Part shown: positions 34,419-43,590 of the stretch, piece by piece
Layout: every line of letters starts with the position of its first letter
How positions within the stretch are numbered: the first letter of the stretch is position 1
Assembly: GCA_965243385.1 (NCBI GenBank)
Contig: CBDEUV010000002.1
Coordinates: 4,588,001-4,652,000 of the forward strand
Direction of reading: 5' to 3'
DNA length: 64,000 nt
Source of the DNA: JANSYA01 sp965243385
GTDB taxonomy: Bacteria > Spirochaetota > Leptospiria > Leptospirales > Leptonemataceae
Position numbers and translations under genes: made by a program
The notes under the pieces: model-generated
The model's database searches: none
Told to the model about the DNA's origin: nothing
What the model saw: only the letters and a program-made list of their open reading frames with translations

Positions 34419-36059
34419 TCAGTTCGCCAGATTCAGAGCAAGCACATCGACGGGCTCGCGTTTGCCGCGCAGGAGAACCGGGTCGGGGTTGTGAACTTCG
34501 ACGCCTCGCATGCGCGTGCAGTGGTCGTGAAATCCGTCGCGGGTCAAAAGAATCGGCTGCTCCAGCTCTTTGGTGGCCGCTTCGAGCCGGCTGGCGACGT
34601 TCACCGTATCGCCCATCACCGTCAATTCGCGCCGGGACTCGGAGCCGATGTTGCCGCGAATCACCGGGCCGCAGGCCATGCCGATGCCGATGCGCAGCGG
34701 CGGAAATCCCATGCGCCCGATCTCGGCGTTGGTGGCTTCCATGCCTTTGACGATTTCGACAGCGGCGCAGAGCGATAGCAGATGATGCTGATTGTCGCAG
34801 AACTCCGCGTCGAAAACCGCCATCACCGCGTCGCCGATAAATTTATCGACGAAGCCGTTGTAGCCCGTCACGGCGCCGACGATGCGCGAAAAGTGTACGT
34901 TAAGCACGCGCACAACGTCTTCGGCGGAATGCTCTTCCATCATTTTCGTGAAACTGCGTACGTCGGAAAACAGCACTACCGCTTCCAATCGTTCGCCGCC
35001 GTCGGTTTTGACTTTGCCGTTTAAGATCAGGTCGCGAATTTCCGGCGATACATAGTGGCCGAAGAGCGTCTTCATCATCTCCATGCGGCCGAGCTGTTCG
35101 CTCACGCCGTTCAGGGTTCGCTGGAGATTGCCGATCTGGTCGTCGCTTTGCACTACCAGCCGCGCGGAAAAATTATGATTCGCGATCTCTTTCGCCGCCT
35201 CCTCCATATCCTGGATGGGTTTGGTGAAGGTATAGGCCGTGAGCGAGGTCAGTATAAAACCAAAAACCAGAAAAAGCGTTCCGACGATGCCCGCCGCGAC
35301 CAGCGCCCGCCCGATTTCGCCTTCGTCGTGCGGGCCATAGAAATAGGCGATGGCGATCACGCCGGCCATCGCGGTCGCCGGAAAGATGCCGTTGACCAAA
35401 AAGAGATCGAGAAAACGCCAGGAGAGCGTCGGCCGCCACAACTTGCGATGCGAGCGAATCGGGCTGTCTCCGAACCAGTCGGGTATAAAGAAAACGCGGT
35501 TCATCAAATCCGCGGCGTGATAGGCGATGATCGCGTTGACCATTGTGGCCAGAAAGCCGACGGCCAGGGCGGGCACCGCCGGCAGGTCCGCGGGCAGATA
35601 GATATAGAAGATCAGCAGGCCGCTGCCCCAGAGCGCGTAAATCGCGCCGACCAGGTACGCCGGAAAATGAAAGATGCGATTGCGCGCGCGAACGAGTTTG
35701 GCGCTCGGAACGTCTTCGCCGCGACGCCGCAGACGATGCGCGACGAAAACCGGCCAGAGATAGACGACCATTAAGATCCAGTAAACCGATTCCAGGGTGA
35801 TCATCCAGATGATGGATTCGTCATGCATGGGTGCCTGGCGCAATAGATAGCGAATGACCACGGCCTCCGCCGTGATGAGCACCGAAAGCTCGATCAGCTC
35901 CGCCAGTAGAGCCGGCGCGATCAACATCACCCACGGGGCGTGCCGGCGCATAAAATCCGCCAGGCGGCCGCGGGCGTAGCCGTAGGCTGCGGGTTTTGCC
36001 GGCGCGGGGCCGCCTGCGGAATTCTTCTGGTCGGTCATTCGATCGGCGGAGGACACCAT
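34419..36059 (-). CDS. Membrane class III adenylate/guanylate cyclase with HAMP
   Basis: A 546-residue membrane cyclase. About six hydrophobic segments (residues 40-270), a HAMP region (FTKPIQDMEEAAKEIANHNF), then the cyclase homology domain from about 345. Metal Asp residues are in LFSDVRSF and FIGDAVMAVFD; the Lys in DKFIGD favours adenylate cyclase. Later ELTVMGDTVNVASRLEA completes the site. It would make cAMP (or cGMP) in the cytoplasm; two Crp/Fnr proteins in this window are possible but unproven readers. The ATG at 36059 is chosen for AAGAAG six bases ahead; 36038 is an alternative. Confidence 0.9.
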   Translation of the reverse strand: MVSSADRMTDQKNSAGGPAPAKPAAYGYARGRLADFMRRHAPWVMLIAPALLAELIELSVLITAEAVVIRYLLRQAPMHDESIIWMITLESVYWILMVVYLWPVFVAHRLRRRGEDVPSAKLVRARNRIFHFPAYLVGAIYALWGSGLLIFYIYLPADLPAVPALAVGFLATMVNAIIAYHAADLMNRVFFIPDWFGDSPIRSHRKLWRPTLSWRFLDLFLVNGIFPATAMAGVIAIAYFYGPHDEGEIGRALVAAGIVGTLFLVFGFILTSLTAYTFTKPIQDMEEAAKEIANHNFSARLVVQSDDQIGNLQRTLNGVSEQLGRMEMMKTLFGHYVSPEIRDLILNGKVKTDGGERLEAVVLFSDVRSFTKMMEEHSAEDVVRVLNVHFSRIVGAVTGYNGFVDKFIGDAVMAVFDAEFCDNQHHLLSLCAAVEIVKGMEATNAEIGRMGFPPLRIGIGMACGPVIRGNIGSESRRELTVMGDTVNVASRLEAATKELEQPILLTRDGFHDHCTRMRGVEVHNPDPVLLRGKREPVDVLALNLAN

Positions 36060-36095
36060 GCGTTGCTTCTTTTGCTCTGGACTCTTGAGCGGCGT

Positions 36096-36896
36096 TTATT
36101 CCGCGCCGGAGTCGTTCGTCGCGGGCGCGGCGGTTTTATTTGGCGGCGGCGATGACGCTTCGATTTCCGCGTCGCAGGCGGGCAGGCTGAGGCCTTTCAA
36201 ATCGCCTTCCAGTTTACCGAGGATGTCGACCAGGTTTTCGTTATGTGCGCGTACCAGGGCCGCGCCGTCGGTGGAGGCGGCGTTTTTGTTTGCGGCGTAG
36301 CTGCGTTCGAAAAGTACGGCGTCGCCGTAGCGCAGGAGAATGAACTGCACGTCGATGACCGATGAAGGCTGATCGCGGCGCAGGTCCGCGTAGATTTCGT
36401 TGACCTGCGCTTCGAGAATATAACACGAGTCGACCTGGCTCGACAGATCCACAACCCGCGTGAAGACGCCGCTCTGCGAAAGCCAGCGTCGGGTTTCTTC
36501 GGTGATATTCACCGCGGCGCCCGTCAGAAACTCATTGTAAAAGTCGGCTTCGTAGGTGACGTCGCTCCGGCGATAGACCAGGCCCCGACTGGCGAAGCGC
36601 GGCGACACGCGAAAGCGGCCGATTTTCAGCGCCTCGTCGAAGAGCGCGCCGTTTGAGCGGGGGGCCGTGCGGGCCTTAGACGGATATTCCGCGCTCAGAG
36701 CGAAAAAACGTTTTTCGGGATATTCCTTTTCGAGGGCGCCCAGGCAGGCGGTCGCCGTCGCGAAGACCGCGACGACCAGCGTGAAACGCGCAACGATCGC
36801 ACCTGCCTTGCGCGGCGAAGTCGCGGCGGCTTCGTGCGGCGCGCTCCGGGCTTTGTGCGAAACCGACTTCGAATGATTGGCGTAAATCTTGTTCAT
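36096..36896 (-). CDS. ABC-type lipid-transport auxiliary lipoprotein (PqiC/ABC_trans_aux-like)
   Basis: A 266-residue lipoprotein: basic N-terminus, helix, then a lipobox ATAC near residue 51, unusually far in. The mature part has the auxiliary-protein pattern YPEKRFFALSAEYP, IGRFRVSPRFASRGLVYRRSD, and YEADFYNEFL, followed by EAQVNEIYADL. Such lipoproteins partner MlaD/MCE ABC transporters on the outer membrane. It is 54 bases downstream of mlaD and the tail after residue 245 is Pro/Ala/Asp-rich. Confidence 0.8.
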   Translation of the reverse strand: MNKIYANHSKSVSHKARSAPHEAAATSPRKAGAIVARFTLVVAVFATATACLGALEKEYPEKRFFALSAEYPSKARTAPRSNGALFDEALKIGRFRVSPRFASRGLVYRRSDVTYEADFYNEFLTGAAVNITEETRRWLSQSGVFTRVVDLSSQVDSCYILEAQVNEIYADLRRDQPSSVIDVQFILLRYGDAVLFERSYAANKNAASTDGAALVRAHNENLVDILGKLEGDLKGLSLPACDAEIEASSPPPNKTAAPATNDSGAE

Positions 36897-36950
36897 GTTT
36901 CCGTTTGCAGATGGCCGCCCGCTCAGGGACGCCTCGAGCTCCGGTCGCGA

Positions 36951-37877
36951 CTATTGCTTCTGGCCGGCCTGACCTGGCGGTTCGCCGAAAAAGATCAGCG
37001 AAGGATACTGGCGCGCATTCGCCGTCAGCTCTTTCATATCCTGGGAAACCTGGCGTAGATTCTCGACGGCTTCGGTGACGCCGCCCTGGTTGCCCGCGAT
37101 CAGCGTATCCAGCCGGCGGGTCGTGCGCCGGATGTCGGCGATGCTCGCGCTCAGTTCGCCGGGGATCTTCTGCATTTCCGGATTCGATGTAAAGGCCCGC
37201 AGCGAATCGTTCGTTTTACGCAGCTCGGCGATCAGCCCTTCGGTTTCGCGGCTCAGCCGGTCGACCCGGGCTTCTTCGATCGCCGTTGTCATGACGACGA
37301 CCAGGCGATCGATGTTGCGCGCGATCTTCTCGACTTCGGCCTGCTGCATCTCTTCGATGAAATCGTCGACCGCCGAGCCGATACGCGCGAAGGCGCTGGT
37401 GGCCGATGGAATGTACAGACTCTCCGGGTCCCAGGAGATATCGAGGGGCGGATTCTTGTCCGGTTCGAGGTAATCGACTTCCAGAAACAGCTGACCGGTA
37501 ATTCCGGCCGCGACCAGTCGCACCCGCAGTCCCCGTTCGATTTCTGAATTCAGTCGATCGGCCTGGAATTTCCCCTGGGCGGGCAAACTCATTTTCACGA
37601 CGACGTAACGGCCGTAGTTATTCGGATCGTTTTCCGCGGTCAGTGCGTAGCTATTGCGCGCGAAATCGATTTCTTCGACGATACCGATCTGTACGCCGCG
37701 TTCTTTGACGGGACTGCCGACGCTCAGACCCTGAACGGACTCGTCGAGATAGGTTTCCAGATTGATGGTTTCGCGCATGAGCGCGCCGGCGCCCAGCACG
37801 AGAATGCCGATTACACCGAGAGCCACCGCTGCCAGAACGAACAGGCCGAGTTTGAAATACGAAGATTTTGCGTTCAT
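36951..37877 (-). CDS. mlaD: MlaD/MCE-domain lipid-transport protein
   Basis: Periplasmic lipid-binding protein of an Mla-type ABC transporter. One N-terminal helix (about 8-32) then one MCE domain: VQGLSVGSPVKERGVQIGIVEEIDF and GLRVRLVAAGITGQLFLEVDYLEP (split here), with a long helical, coiled-coil-like C-terminal half that probably forms the hexamer's central channel. At 308 residues it is longer than E. coli MlaD (183), like MCE proteins paired with PqiC-type lipoproteins. It lies 174 bases after mlaF. Confidence 0.9.
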   Translation of the reverse strand: MNAKSSYFKLGLFVLAAVALGVIGILVLGAGALMRETINLETYLDESVQGLSVGSPVKERGVQIGIVEEIDFARNSYALTAENDPNNYGRYVVVKMSLPAQGKFQADRLNSEIERGLRVRLVAAGITGQLFLEVDYLEPDKNPPLDISWDPESLYIPSATSAFARIGSAVDDFIEEMQQAEVEKIARNIDRLVVVMTTAIEEARVDRLSRETEGLIAELRKTNDSLRAFTSNPEMQKIPGELSASIADIRRTTRRLDTLIAGNQGGVTEAVENLRQVSQDMKELTANARQYPSLIFFGEPPGQAGQKQ

Positions 37878-38051
37878 GAATTAAAGGGACGCTGTTTCAT
37901 TTAGACGAATTGCGCGCCCGAATGTTGTCCGTTTGCGGAATCGAACTGAGAACCTTATTGCATTTCGCCGGGGCGCGATCAACTCCGATTTGCGCGGGGC
38001 GGCTCGCGCGGGGAGACATAAGGCGCGGGCCCCGATCGGGTAGTTGGCCGG

Positions 38052-38900
38052 CTATTCGAAGATCGCCGGTAACGGATCGCGGTTAAAGAATTGCCGCACC
38101 CAGGGGTTATCGCTCGTATCGCGGAGCTCCGCCGGATCGCCTTCCGCGACGATGCCTTTCGTGCGTTTGTCGAGCATGATCACCCGGTCCGCGATCGAAA
38201 AGATGCTCGGCAGTTCGTGGGTTACGACGACGAATGTGATTTTCAAATTATGCGCGAGGTTGACGATCAGGTGGTCCAGCTCCGCCGACGTAATCGGGTC
38301 GAGGCCGGCTGAAGGTTCGTCTAAAAACACGATCGATGGGTCGAGCGCCATGGCCCGGGCGATGGCCGCGCGTTTTTTCATGCCGCCGGACAACTCGTCG
38401 GGTTTGCGATCTGCGAAGCTGTCGAGTCCGACCAGCTTGAGCTTCATGCGGGCGATGAGCTCGATCGCGTCGTCGGGCAGGTCCGTGAATTCTTTTAAGG
38501 GCAGGCAGACGTTGCCGAGCACTGTTAGATTACCGAAGAGCGCGCCCATTTGGTACATGACGCCGAAGCGCCGTAGAATGGCCCGGCGGTCGTCGCCCAT
38601 CGCCGAAACGATGTCGTCGCCTTCGATCAGAATGCGGCCGGCGATCGGTTCGATCAGGCCGATCATTTGTTTGAGCAGCGTGCTTTTTCCGCAGCCTGAG
38701 CCGCCCAGTATCACGAATACTTCGCCGCGAAATACGTGAAAAGAAATCCCGTCGAGAATGACGGTGCTGCCGTAGCCGGCGGTCAGATTGTCGACTTCAA
38801 TGATGACTTCCGGCGGCATGCCGGAGGTCACCAGATGCGATTCCTGAAGATGATTGGAGGCTTCCGGAGTCTGGTCGTTCGAGTCTGGCGAGTTTGTCAT
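38052..38900 (-). CDS. mlaF: MlaF-like ABC transporter ATPase
   Basis: ATP-binding subunit of the Mla-type phospholipid transporter. Walker A GGSGCGKST, signature LSGGMKKRAAIARA, Walker B IVFLDEPSAGLDP, and the MlaF-type Q-loop region YQMGALFGNLTV. From the ATG at 38900 (GAAGAG upstream) it has 282 residues and overlaps the phosphatase gene by 104 bases; a start at the ATG 38819 (255 residues) reduces the overlap to 23. Either way translation is likely coupled to the SpoIIE phosphatase. Confidence 0.92.
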   Translation of the reverse strand: MTNSPDSNDQTPEASNHLQESHLVTSGMPPEVIIEVDNLTAGYGSTVILDGISFHVFRGEVFVILGGSGCGKSTLLKQMIGLIEPIAGRILIEGDDIVSAMGDDRRAILRRFGVMYQMGALFGNLTVLGNVCLPLKEFTDLPDDAIELIARMKLKLVGLDSFADRKPDELSGGMKKRAAIARAMALDPSIVFLDEPSAGLDPITSAELDHLIVNLAHNLKITFVVVTHELPSIFSIADRVIMLDKRTKGIVAEGDPAELRDTSDNPWVRQFFNRDPLPAIFE

Positions 38901-41259
38901 AACTGCTCTTCAGATAGCTTTCGATCTTCTGAATCCTCGGGTGGTCCGGCGCAAGCTCTTTTAGGCTTTCGAGAAAGAAAGCCGCTCGCTCGTAGCGTCC
39001 GTCATGGCCGTGCAGTTCGGCGAGATATGCCAGGTTGCGCACGATGCCAGGATTGCGCAGAAAGGCGCGTTCCGCCAGCTCAAGCGCCGTCTCGAATTTG
39101 CGCGCGCGTTTGTGCAGATGCACCGCGAGCACGAGCATGTCCGTATCCTGCGGGGCGCCGTCGAGATACTGCATCACACAGCGGGCCGCTTCGGGATAGT
39201 CTTTGAGCTGCATGCGGCACTTTGTCAATTCGCGCCGCAATCGGTTCGATTCCGCGGCCGTGTCGCTCGCCTGCCGCCCGATTGCCGTCAGCTCCCGCAG
39301 GCGTTCTTCGAGTACGGCGACCGCGCCCGGAAAATCTTCGGCGCGTTGCAGCGCGCGAGCCCGTCGTAGAGCTTGACGCGTTTGGTCGACGCTGCGGTCG
39401 TCAGCGGACGCCGTTCCGAAATTAGCGGCGGCGCCCACGTATTCGACGCGCAAGAGCGATAGATCGTCGGTTAACTCGCCGCGCCGGAGCATGGCGGCTT
39501 TGATCGCGTCCAGATCGCCTTCGCCTTCTTCGATAAAACGCAGAAATTGCGACTCGTCGTCCAGGAGCGCGCTCGCGGCACCCTCGCTCGCCTGCGAAAC
39601 CAGAATATCGTCGCGGCCGTCGGAGCCGGCGATCAAAATCGCCCCGGGTTCGAGCCGTCGCGTTTGCACGCGAAAATCATTTTTGGAATCGGGGGTGCCG
39701 AGCTTGCGAAAATCCACATCGTTTTCAATAAAACGCGCTTCGCCTTTTTCGTAGATCGCCGTCCAGGGGTGTTCGGCGTTCAGATAATACAGCATGCCCG
39801 TTTCGTCTTCGATCAATCCCAGGGCGATCGAAACCAGCATGCTGCCTTCGAAGCTTTCGAAGATGGCGTGCAACTGGCGATAAGCGGACTCCATCCACAT
39901 TTCGGGATACAGCCGCAGCGAGTCGACGGAGTGGGTTCGGTCGATGATCGCCTGAAAGGCCGCGCCCAGCACGAGCGCGCCGCCCGCTCCCTGCATGGAT
40001 TTGCCCATCGCGTCGCCGTTCAAAAAGACCGTGCAGGGCCGCCCGCGCAGCCGCACGCTATGAGCCACGCAGATATCGCCGCCGATTTCGCGGGACCATT
40101 TGCGAAACTGAAATTTCTTTTTTTGGTCAGTTAAGAATTCGACCCGGACCTGGTTGCTGCTCACGCGATTGGGCGACAGCGGATGAATCAAAAGCGAAGT
40201 CAGGAAATAATCGCCGTCCTGTTGTTGTTTGAGCACATTCAGGTCTTCCAGGCTGCGCTGCAATTCGGCGGTGCGCTCCTGCACCCGGCTTTCCAGGCCG
40301 CGTCGGCTGTGAAAAACTTCGGCCGTGGCCAATTCGAAATTCCGCGAGAAATCGATGAACTCCCGTTCGGCGGCGCTGAGCTTGAGCAGTCCGCGGCCCC
40401 CCGCCGCCAGATCGTCGGCGGCTTCGTTGATGCGTTCGAGATTCTGAATAATCGAAGATAGATACAGATGCATCAGGATGCCGGTTGAAGCGAAACTCAT
40501 CGTCAGAAACACGGCGAAGAGCCAGACGTTCTGATTGCCGAGTATACCCTGAAAAGCCATCAGCGCGAGCGACATCAGCACCAGCGCGAGCAGATACGCG
40601 AACTTCAGTTTGAGCGATACGCGGCCCCGGGATTCTTCGGGCTGGATGGCGCGCCGCTGCAAATAGCTTTTGATTTCGATGCGCTGCTCGCGAATGAGAT
40701 GGTCGGTAATAATAAACGCGAAGCCGCCGTGCACGAAGGCCGAAAGCAACCAGCCCGCGAAGATGATCGCCGGAGTAGAGCTCAAACCGTGGACGATCAG
40801 GTTTACGGCGACCACCAGCAACAAAACCGCGAGCGCGTAAAAAATCGCCGCGAGCATATTGGTGACCGGCAACTGCAGCAGATCCGCGTACAATTCCTGC
40901 AGGCGCGCGGCGTCGTCGGCGTTCTTCGCATCCAGGGATTTGTAGGCGCGCCCGCTCAGCATTTGGTTGATGCGGCGAATGCGCGGAGTCCAGCCGCTGA
41001 AGCCGAAGCGGTGTAGTAGACCGAACTGAGAGCAGTGTCCCAGAGTCGCCAGAGGCATGCCGGCGAGCAGGGCCAGAATTTCAGCTCCGTAATTTTCAAT
41101 CCCCCACGCCGGTAATAGCGGTGCCGCGAAAAAGAAGGTATAGAAGCCGCCGAACCAGCCGCTGGTCACGCCGAAGAAGGCGACGGCGAAACCGAAGGAT
41201 ACATAGTGGGCCAGTCCGCGAAAGACTCCGCGAACCAATCTGGAAAACAACGCATTCAT
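38797..41259 (-). CDS. Membrane SpoIIE-family serine phosphatase with TPR-like C-terminus
   Basis: An 820-residue protein. Helices in the first third (about 8-270), a HAMP-like/coiled-coil linker (LERINEAADDLAAGGRGLLKLS), then a PP2C-SpoIIE domain: GGDICVAHSVR, FLNGDAMGKSMQGAGGAL, ALGLIEDETG, and IAGSDGRDDILV with metal-binding Asp residues. The last 180 residues are helical, TPR-like. SpoIIE phosphatases dephosphorylate STAS antagonists. The gene stands between mlaE and mlaF, overlapping mlaF, which suggests a link with lipid transport. Confidence 0.88.
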   Translation of the reverse strand: MNALFSRLVRGVFRGLAHYVSFGFAVAFFGVTSGWFGGFYTFFFAAPLLPAWGIENYGAEILALLAGMPLATLGHCSQFGLLHRFGFSGWTPRIRRINQMLSGRAYKSLDAKNADDAARLQELYADLLQLPVTNMLAAIFYALAVLLLVVAVNLIVHGLSSTPAIIFAGWLLSAFVHGGFAFIITDHLIREQRIEIKSYLQRRAIQPEESRGRVSLKLKFAYLLALVLMSLALMAFQGILGNQNVWLFAVFLTMSFASTGILMHLYLSSIIQNLERINEAADDLAAGGRGLLKLSAAEREFIDFSRNFELATAEVFHSRRGLESRVQERTAELQRSLEDLNVLKQQQDGDYFLTSLLIHPLSPNRVSSNQVRVEFLTDQKKKFQFRKWSREIGGDICVAHSVRLRGRPCTVFLNGDAMGKSMQGAGGALVLGAAFQAIIDRTHSVDSLRLYPEMWMESAYRQLHAIFESFEGSMLVSIALGLIEDETGMLYYLNAEHPWTAIYEKGEARFIENDVDFRKLGTPDSKNDFRVQTRRLEPGAILIAGSDGRDDILVSQASEGAASALLDDESQFLRFIEEGEGDLDAIKAAMLRRGELTDDLSLLRVEYVGAAANFGTASADDRSVDQTRQALRRARALQRAEDFPGAVAVLEERLRELTAIGRQASDTAAESNRLRRELTKCRMQLKDYPEAARCVMQYLDGAPQDTDMLVLAVHLHKRARKFETALELAERAFLRNPGIVRNLAYLAELHGHDGRYERAAFFLESLKELAPDHPRIQKIESYLKSSYDKLARLERPDSGSLQSSSGIASGDLRHAAGSHH

Positions 41260-41347
41260 GCTTCGATGATTGTATTAAGCGAAAGCGTTCATCGTCGCGG
41301 GGGTCGCGTTTCGCATTCGTTGACGAAAATCAGCCAACGCGACTCAG

Positions 41348-41375
41348 ATCAAAACACGATTGTGCGAAAGGTCAA
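41348..41375 (-). promoter_or_regulatory. Possible promoter of the SpoIIE-mlaF unit
   Basis: Read on the minus strand, TTGACC (41375-41370) is followed after 16 bases by TTTGAT (41353-41348), giving five of six and four of six consensus matches. The transcript would start about 80 bases before the phosphatase ATG. Confidence 0.4.
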
Positions 41376-41403
41376 GAATATTTGTTATTCGCACGCAGGC
41401 CGT

Positions 41404-41420
41404 GATGTGCGTCGCACATC
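41404..41420. promoter_or_regulatory. 17-bp perfect palindrome, candidate operator
   Basis: GATGTGCG-T-CGCACATC is a perfect 8-1-8 palindrome. It lies upstream of the predicted promoter of the SpoIIE-mlaF unit, centred near -71 from the expected start, and 41 bases after the mlaE stop on the same strand. A protein binding site is likely; the regulator is unknown. Confidence 0.5.
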
Positions 41421-41461
41421 TTGTTTGCTATCAAAGCAAGCCTTCGCGATGCGCCGGCCTC

Positions 41462-42778
41462 TTATATATCGAGCAGATAAAAGATAACCGCGAAGATGCC
41501 GTCAGCCACGGCGATTGCAATAATGCCGCTGACCACCGCGCGAGTGGTGGATTCGCCCACGGCTCCCGCTCCGGATTTCGTGGTCAGGCCCATATAACAA
41601 CCGATGCCGGCCACGAGCGCGCCGAAGACCGTGGACTTGAGCAGGCCGCTCATCAGATCGGTCATATCCACCGCGGAAAGCACCTGATTATAATATACGA
41701 CCGCGGGATAGCCGAAGGATTTCAGAACGGTCAATCCGCCGATCAATCCGGAGATATTAAAAAAGAGCGTGAGCAGCGGCACCATCGCGACTGCGGCGAT
41801 AATGCGCGGCAGTACCAGAAAACGCATGGGTTCCACGCCCATCGTCGTCATTGCATCGAGCTCTTCGTTGATTTTCATGGTGCCGAGTTCCGCGGCAAAA
41901 CTGGAACCCGTACGGCCTGCAAGAATCACCGCGGTGATCAAAGGGCCGAGCTCGCGCAGCAATGAAAGGCCTACGAGATTCGCAACGAAGATCTCGGCGC
42001 CGTAAATGCGCATGGGAATCGCGGACTGAAAGGCCATAATCAATCCGAGCAGAAAGCCGATCAAAAGAATGATCGGCAGGGCGTTCACGCCGACCTTCTC
42101 GGCGACCTGCAGAGTTTCGCCCCAGCGCAGCGAAAATGGTTTCAATAGAGCGCGGGCGGCGTAATAAAAGAATTCGCCCAGAAATATCATGCGCTGGCGA
42201 AATTTCTCTTCAAATATCTCTAAGGCCGCGCGGCCGATCGAATCAGGCAGATTCGAAAACAATACTTCGTGCCGCTCCAGGCGTTCGAAATCCGCCGAGC
42301 CGTACATGTCGATCAGAGCCTTTAGATCCTCGTTCGCCCCCAGCAATTCGAAGCGCGGGGATCGGTCGGACGCGACGGCTTGATTGGCGTCGCCGGTCGC
42401 CCTGGTTTCCGGCGGCGGCTTGCCGTTCGATTCGCCCGGGCCCGTTTCGTTCATACGCCGGCGGCACTCGGCGATAAAGCCCACGCCGGCCCCGTCGCAG
42501 TACATCAAGCGGTGGGCGTCCAGGCGCAGTCGGGCCGGCTTGAGATCGGTCAGCAGGCGATCGCTTTTGCGCCAGACCGCGCCGACGGTTTCGACGTTCA
42601 ACTGGCCCATCAGGCGCAGCGTTAAGGTTCCGTCGATGTGCTCGGACTCGAAAGCCAGTTGTTCGGTCTGATGCGATTGCAGTGCGATTCCCCCGCGACC
42701 GGGTGAACCCGCTCCGCGCTTTCTGGAAAGCGTGAAGCCGCGCCCGCTTTGTGGCAAGCAAATTCGGCGGCCCTCCAA
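41462..42778 (-). CDS. mlaE: STAS-MlaE fusion: lipid ABC-transporter permease
   Basis: A 438-residue fusion. The N-terminal 160 residues include a STAS domain (TLTLRLMGQLNVETVGAV, RLRLDAHRLMYCDGAGVGFI), equivalent to the separate MlaB of E. coli; the site usually holding Ser/Thr reads CDGAG, so phosphorylation is unlikely. The rest is the MlaE permease, with GFLLGLIMAFQSAIPMRIYG, VAVILAGRTGSSFAAELGTMK-like core (ITAVILAGRTGSSFAAE) and EELDAMTTMGVEPM. It begins with a TTG 35 bases after ccmA, preceded by no clear ribosome site; a TTG at 42757 is an alternative. Confidence 0.9.
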   Translation of the reverse strand: MEGRRICLPQSGRGFTLSRKRGAGSPGRGGIALQSHQTEQLAFESEHIDGTLTLRLMGQLNVETVGAVWRKSDRLLTDLKPARLRLDAHRLMYCDGAGVGFIAECRRRMNETGPGESNGKPPPETRATGDANQAVASDRSPRFELLGANEDLKALIDMYGSADFERLERHEVLFSNLPDSIGRAALEIFEEKFRQRMIFLGEFFYYAARALLKPFSLRWGETLQVAEKVGVNALPIILLIGFLLGLIMAFQSAIPMRIYGAEIFVANLVGLSLLRELGPLITAVILAGRTGSSFAAELGTMKINEELDAMTTMGVEPMRFLVLPRIIAAVAMVPLLTLFFNISGLIGGLTVLKSFGYPAVVYYNQVLSAVDMTDLMSGLLKSTVFGALVAGIGCYMGLTTKSGAGAVGESTTRAVVSGIIAIAVADGIFAVIFYLLDI

Positions 42779-42813
42779 TCCGCTAAATTGTCCGGGGCAT
42801 TCGCGGCGATCGC

Positions 42814-43587
42814 TCAGGAGCCGTACAGCATTTCATGTACGCGCTCACGGGATCTGGCCGTATAGCGATCGGCGGCCACGTCGGCGATCATCCGACCCTG
42901 CTTGAGGAATACATAACGTTGCGCGGTGCCGCGAAAAAAGTCTTCGTCGTGGGTTGTAATCAGAGCCGCGCCGCCGCGCGCCGCGAATTCGTTTAACAGG
43001 TCGCGCATGGCCTGCGCGCCTTCGCGATCCAGTCCGGTCAGCGGTTCGTCGAGCAAAATCAGATCGGGTTCGGTCAAGAAGACGCGGCACAGTCCCAGGC
43101 GCTGCTGCATACCGCGCGAATAGGTGCGTACCCGGTCGGCGCCGCGAGCGGCAAGCCCGGTGCGATCCAGCAGATCCGCGATGCGGACTTCAAGGTTTTC
43201 GCTCGTGCGTTCGTGCAGCGCCGCGAAGAAACGCAGGTTTTCGATTGCGTTCATGTCGAGAAAGAGTCCCGGTTCATGGCCGAGAAAGCCAATGCCGGCC
43301 AGAAACGCGCGGCGCTCTTCGATCGTACGAATCGGTTTGTCGTCGAAAACGATTTCACCGGAGTCGGGCGGATTGCGGGCAGTGAGCGTTGATAGCAGAG
43401 TCGATTTACCGGCGCCGTTCGGTCCCAGCAAACATACGATTTCGCCCGGTTCCAGGCTCAGATCGATTTCGCGCAGTACCTGCCGATAACCGTAACGTTT
43501 GCCGACGCCGCGCAGCCGCAAGCCCGCAGTCGGCGTTTCAGCCAGCGCGCCGTTGCGGGCATCGCGTTTCGCCTTCGACGTCGCCAT
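42814..43587 (-). CDS. ccmA: CcmA-like heme-exporter ABC ATPase
   Basis: ATPase of the CcmABCD complex, which frees holo-CcmE in cytochrome c maturation. Walker A GPNGAGKST, signature TYSRGMQQRLGL, Walker B LILLDEPLTGLD, H-loop ITTHDE. The 257-residue length fits CcmA, which is usually near 205-230, with a basic N-terminus. Assignment rests on the neighbouring ccm genes; ccmB, ccmC and ccmD are not in this window, so another ABC export role cannot be excluded. Its ATG is three bases from the stop of the CcmI-like gene. Confidence 0.78.
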   Translation of the reverse strand: MATSKAKRDARNGALAETPTAGLRLRGVGKRYGYRQVLREIDLSLEPGEIVCLLGPNGAGKSTLLSTLTARNPPDSGEIVFDDKPIRTIEERRAFLAGIGFLGHEPGLFLDMNAIENLRFFAALHERTSENLEVRIADLLDRTGLAARGADRVRTYSRGMQQRLGLCRVFLTEPDLILLDEPLTGLDREGAQAMRDLLNEFAARGGAALITTHDEDFFRGTAQRYVFLKQGRMIADVAADRYTARSRERVHEMLYGS

Positions 43588-43590
43588 CGC

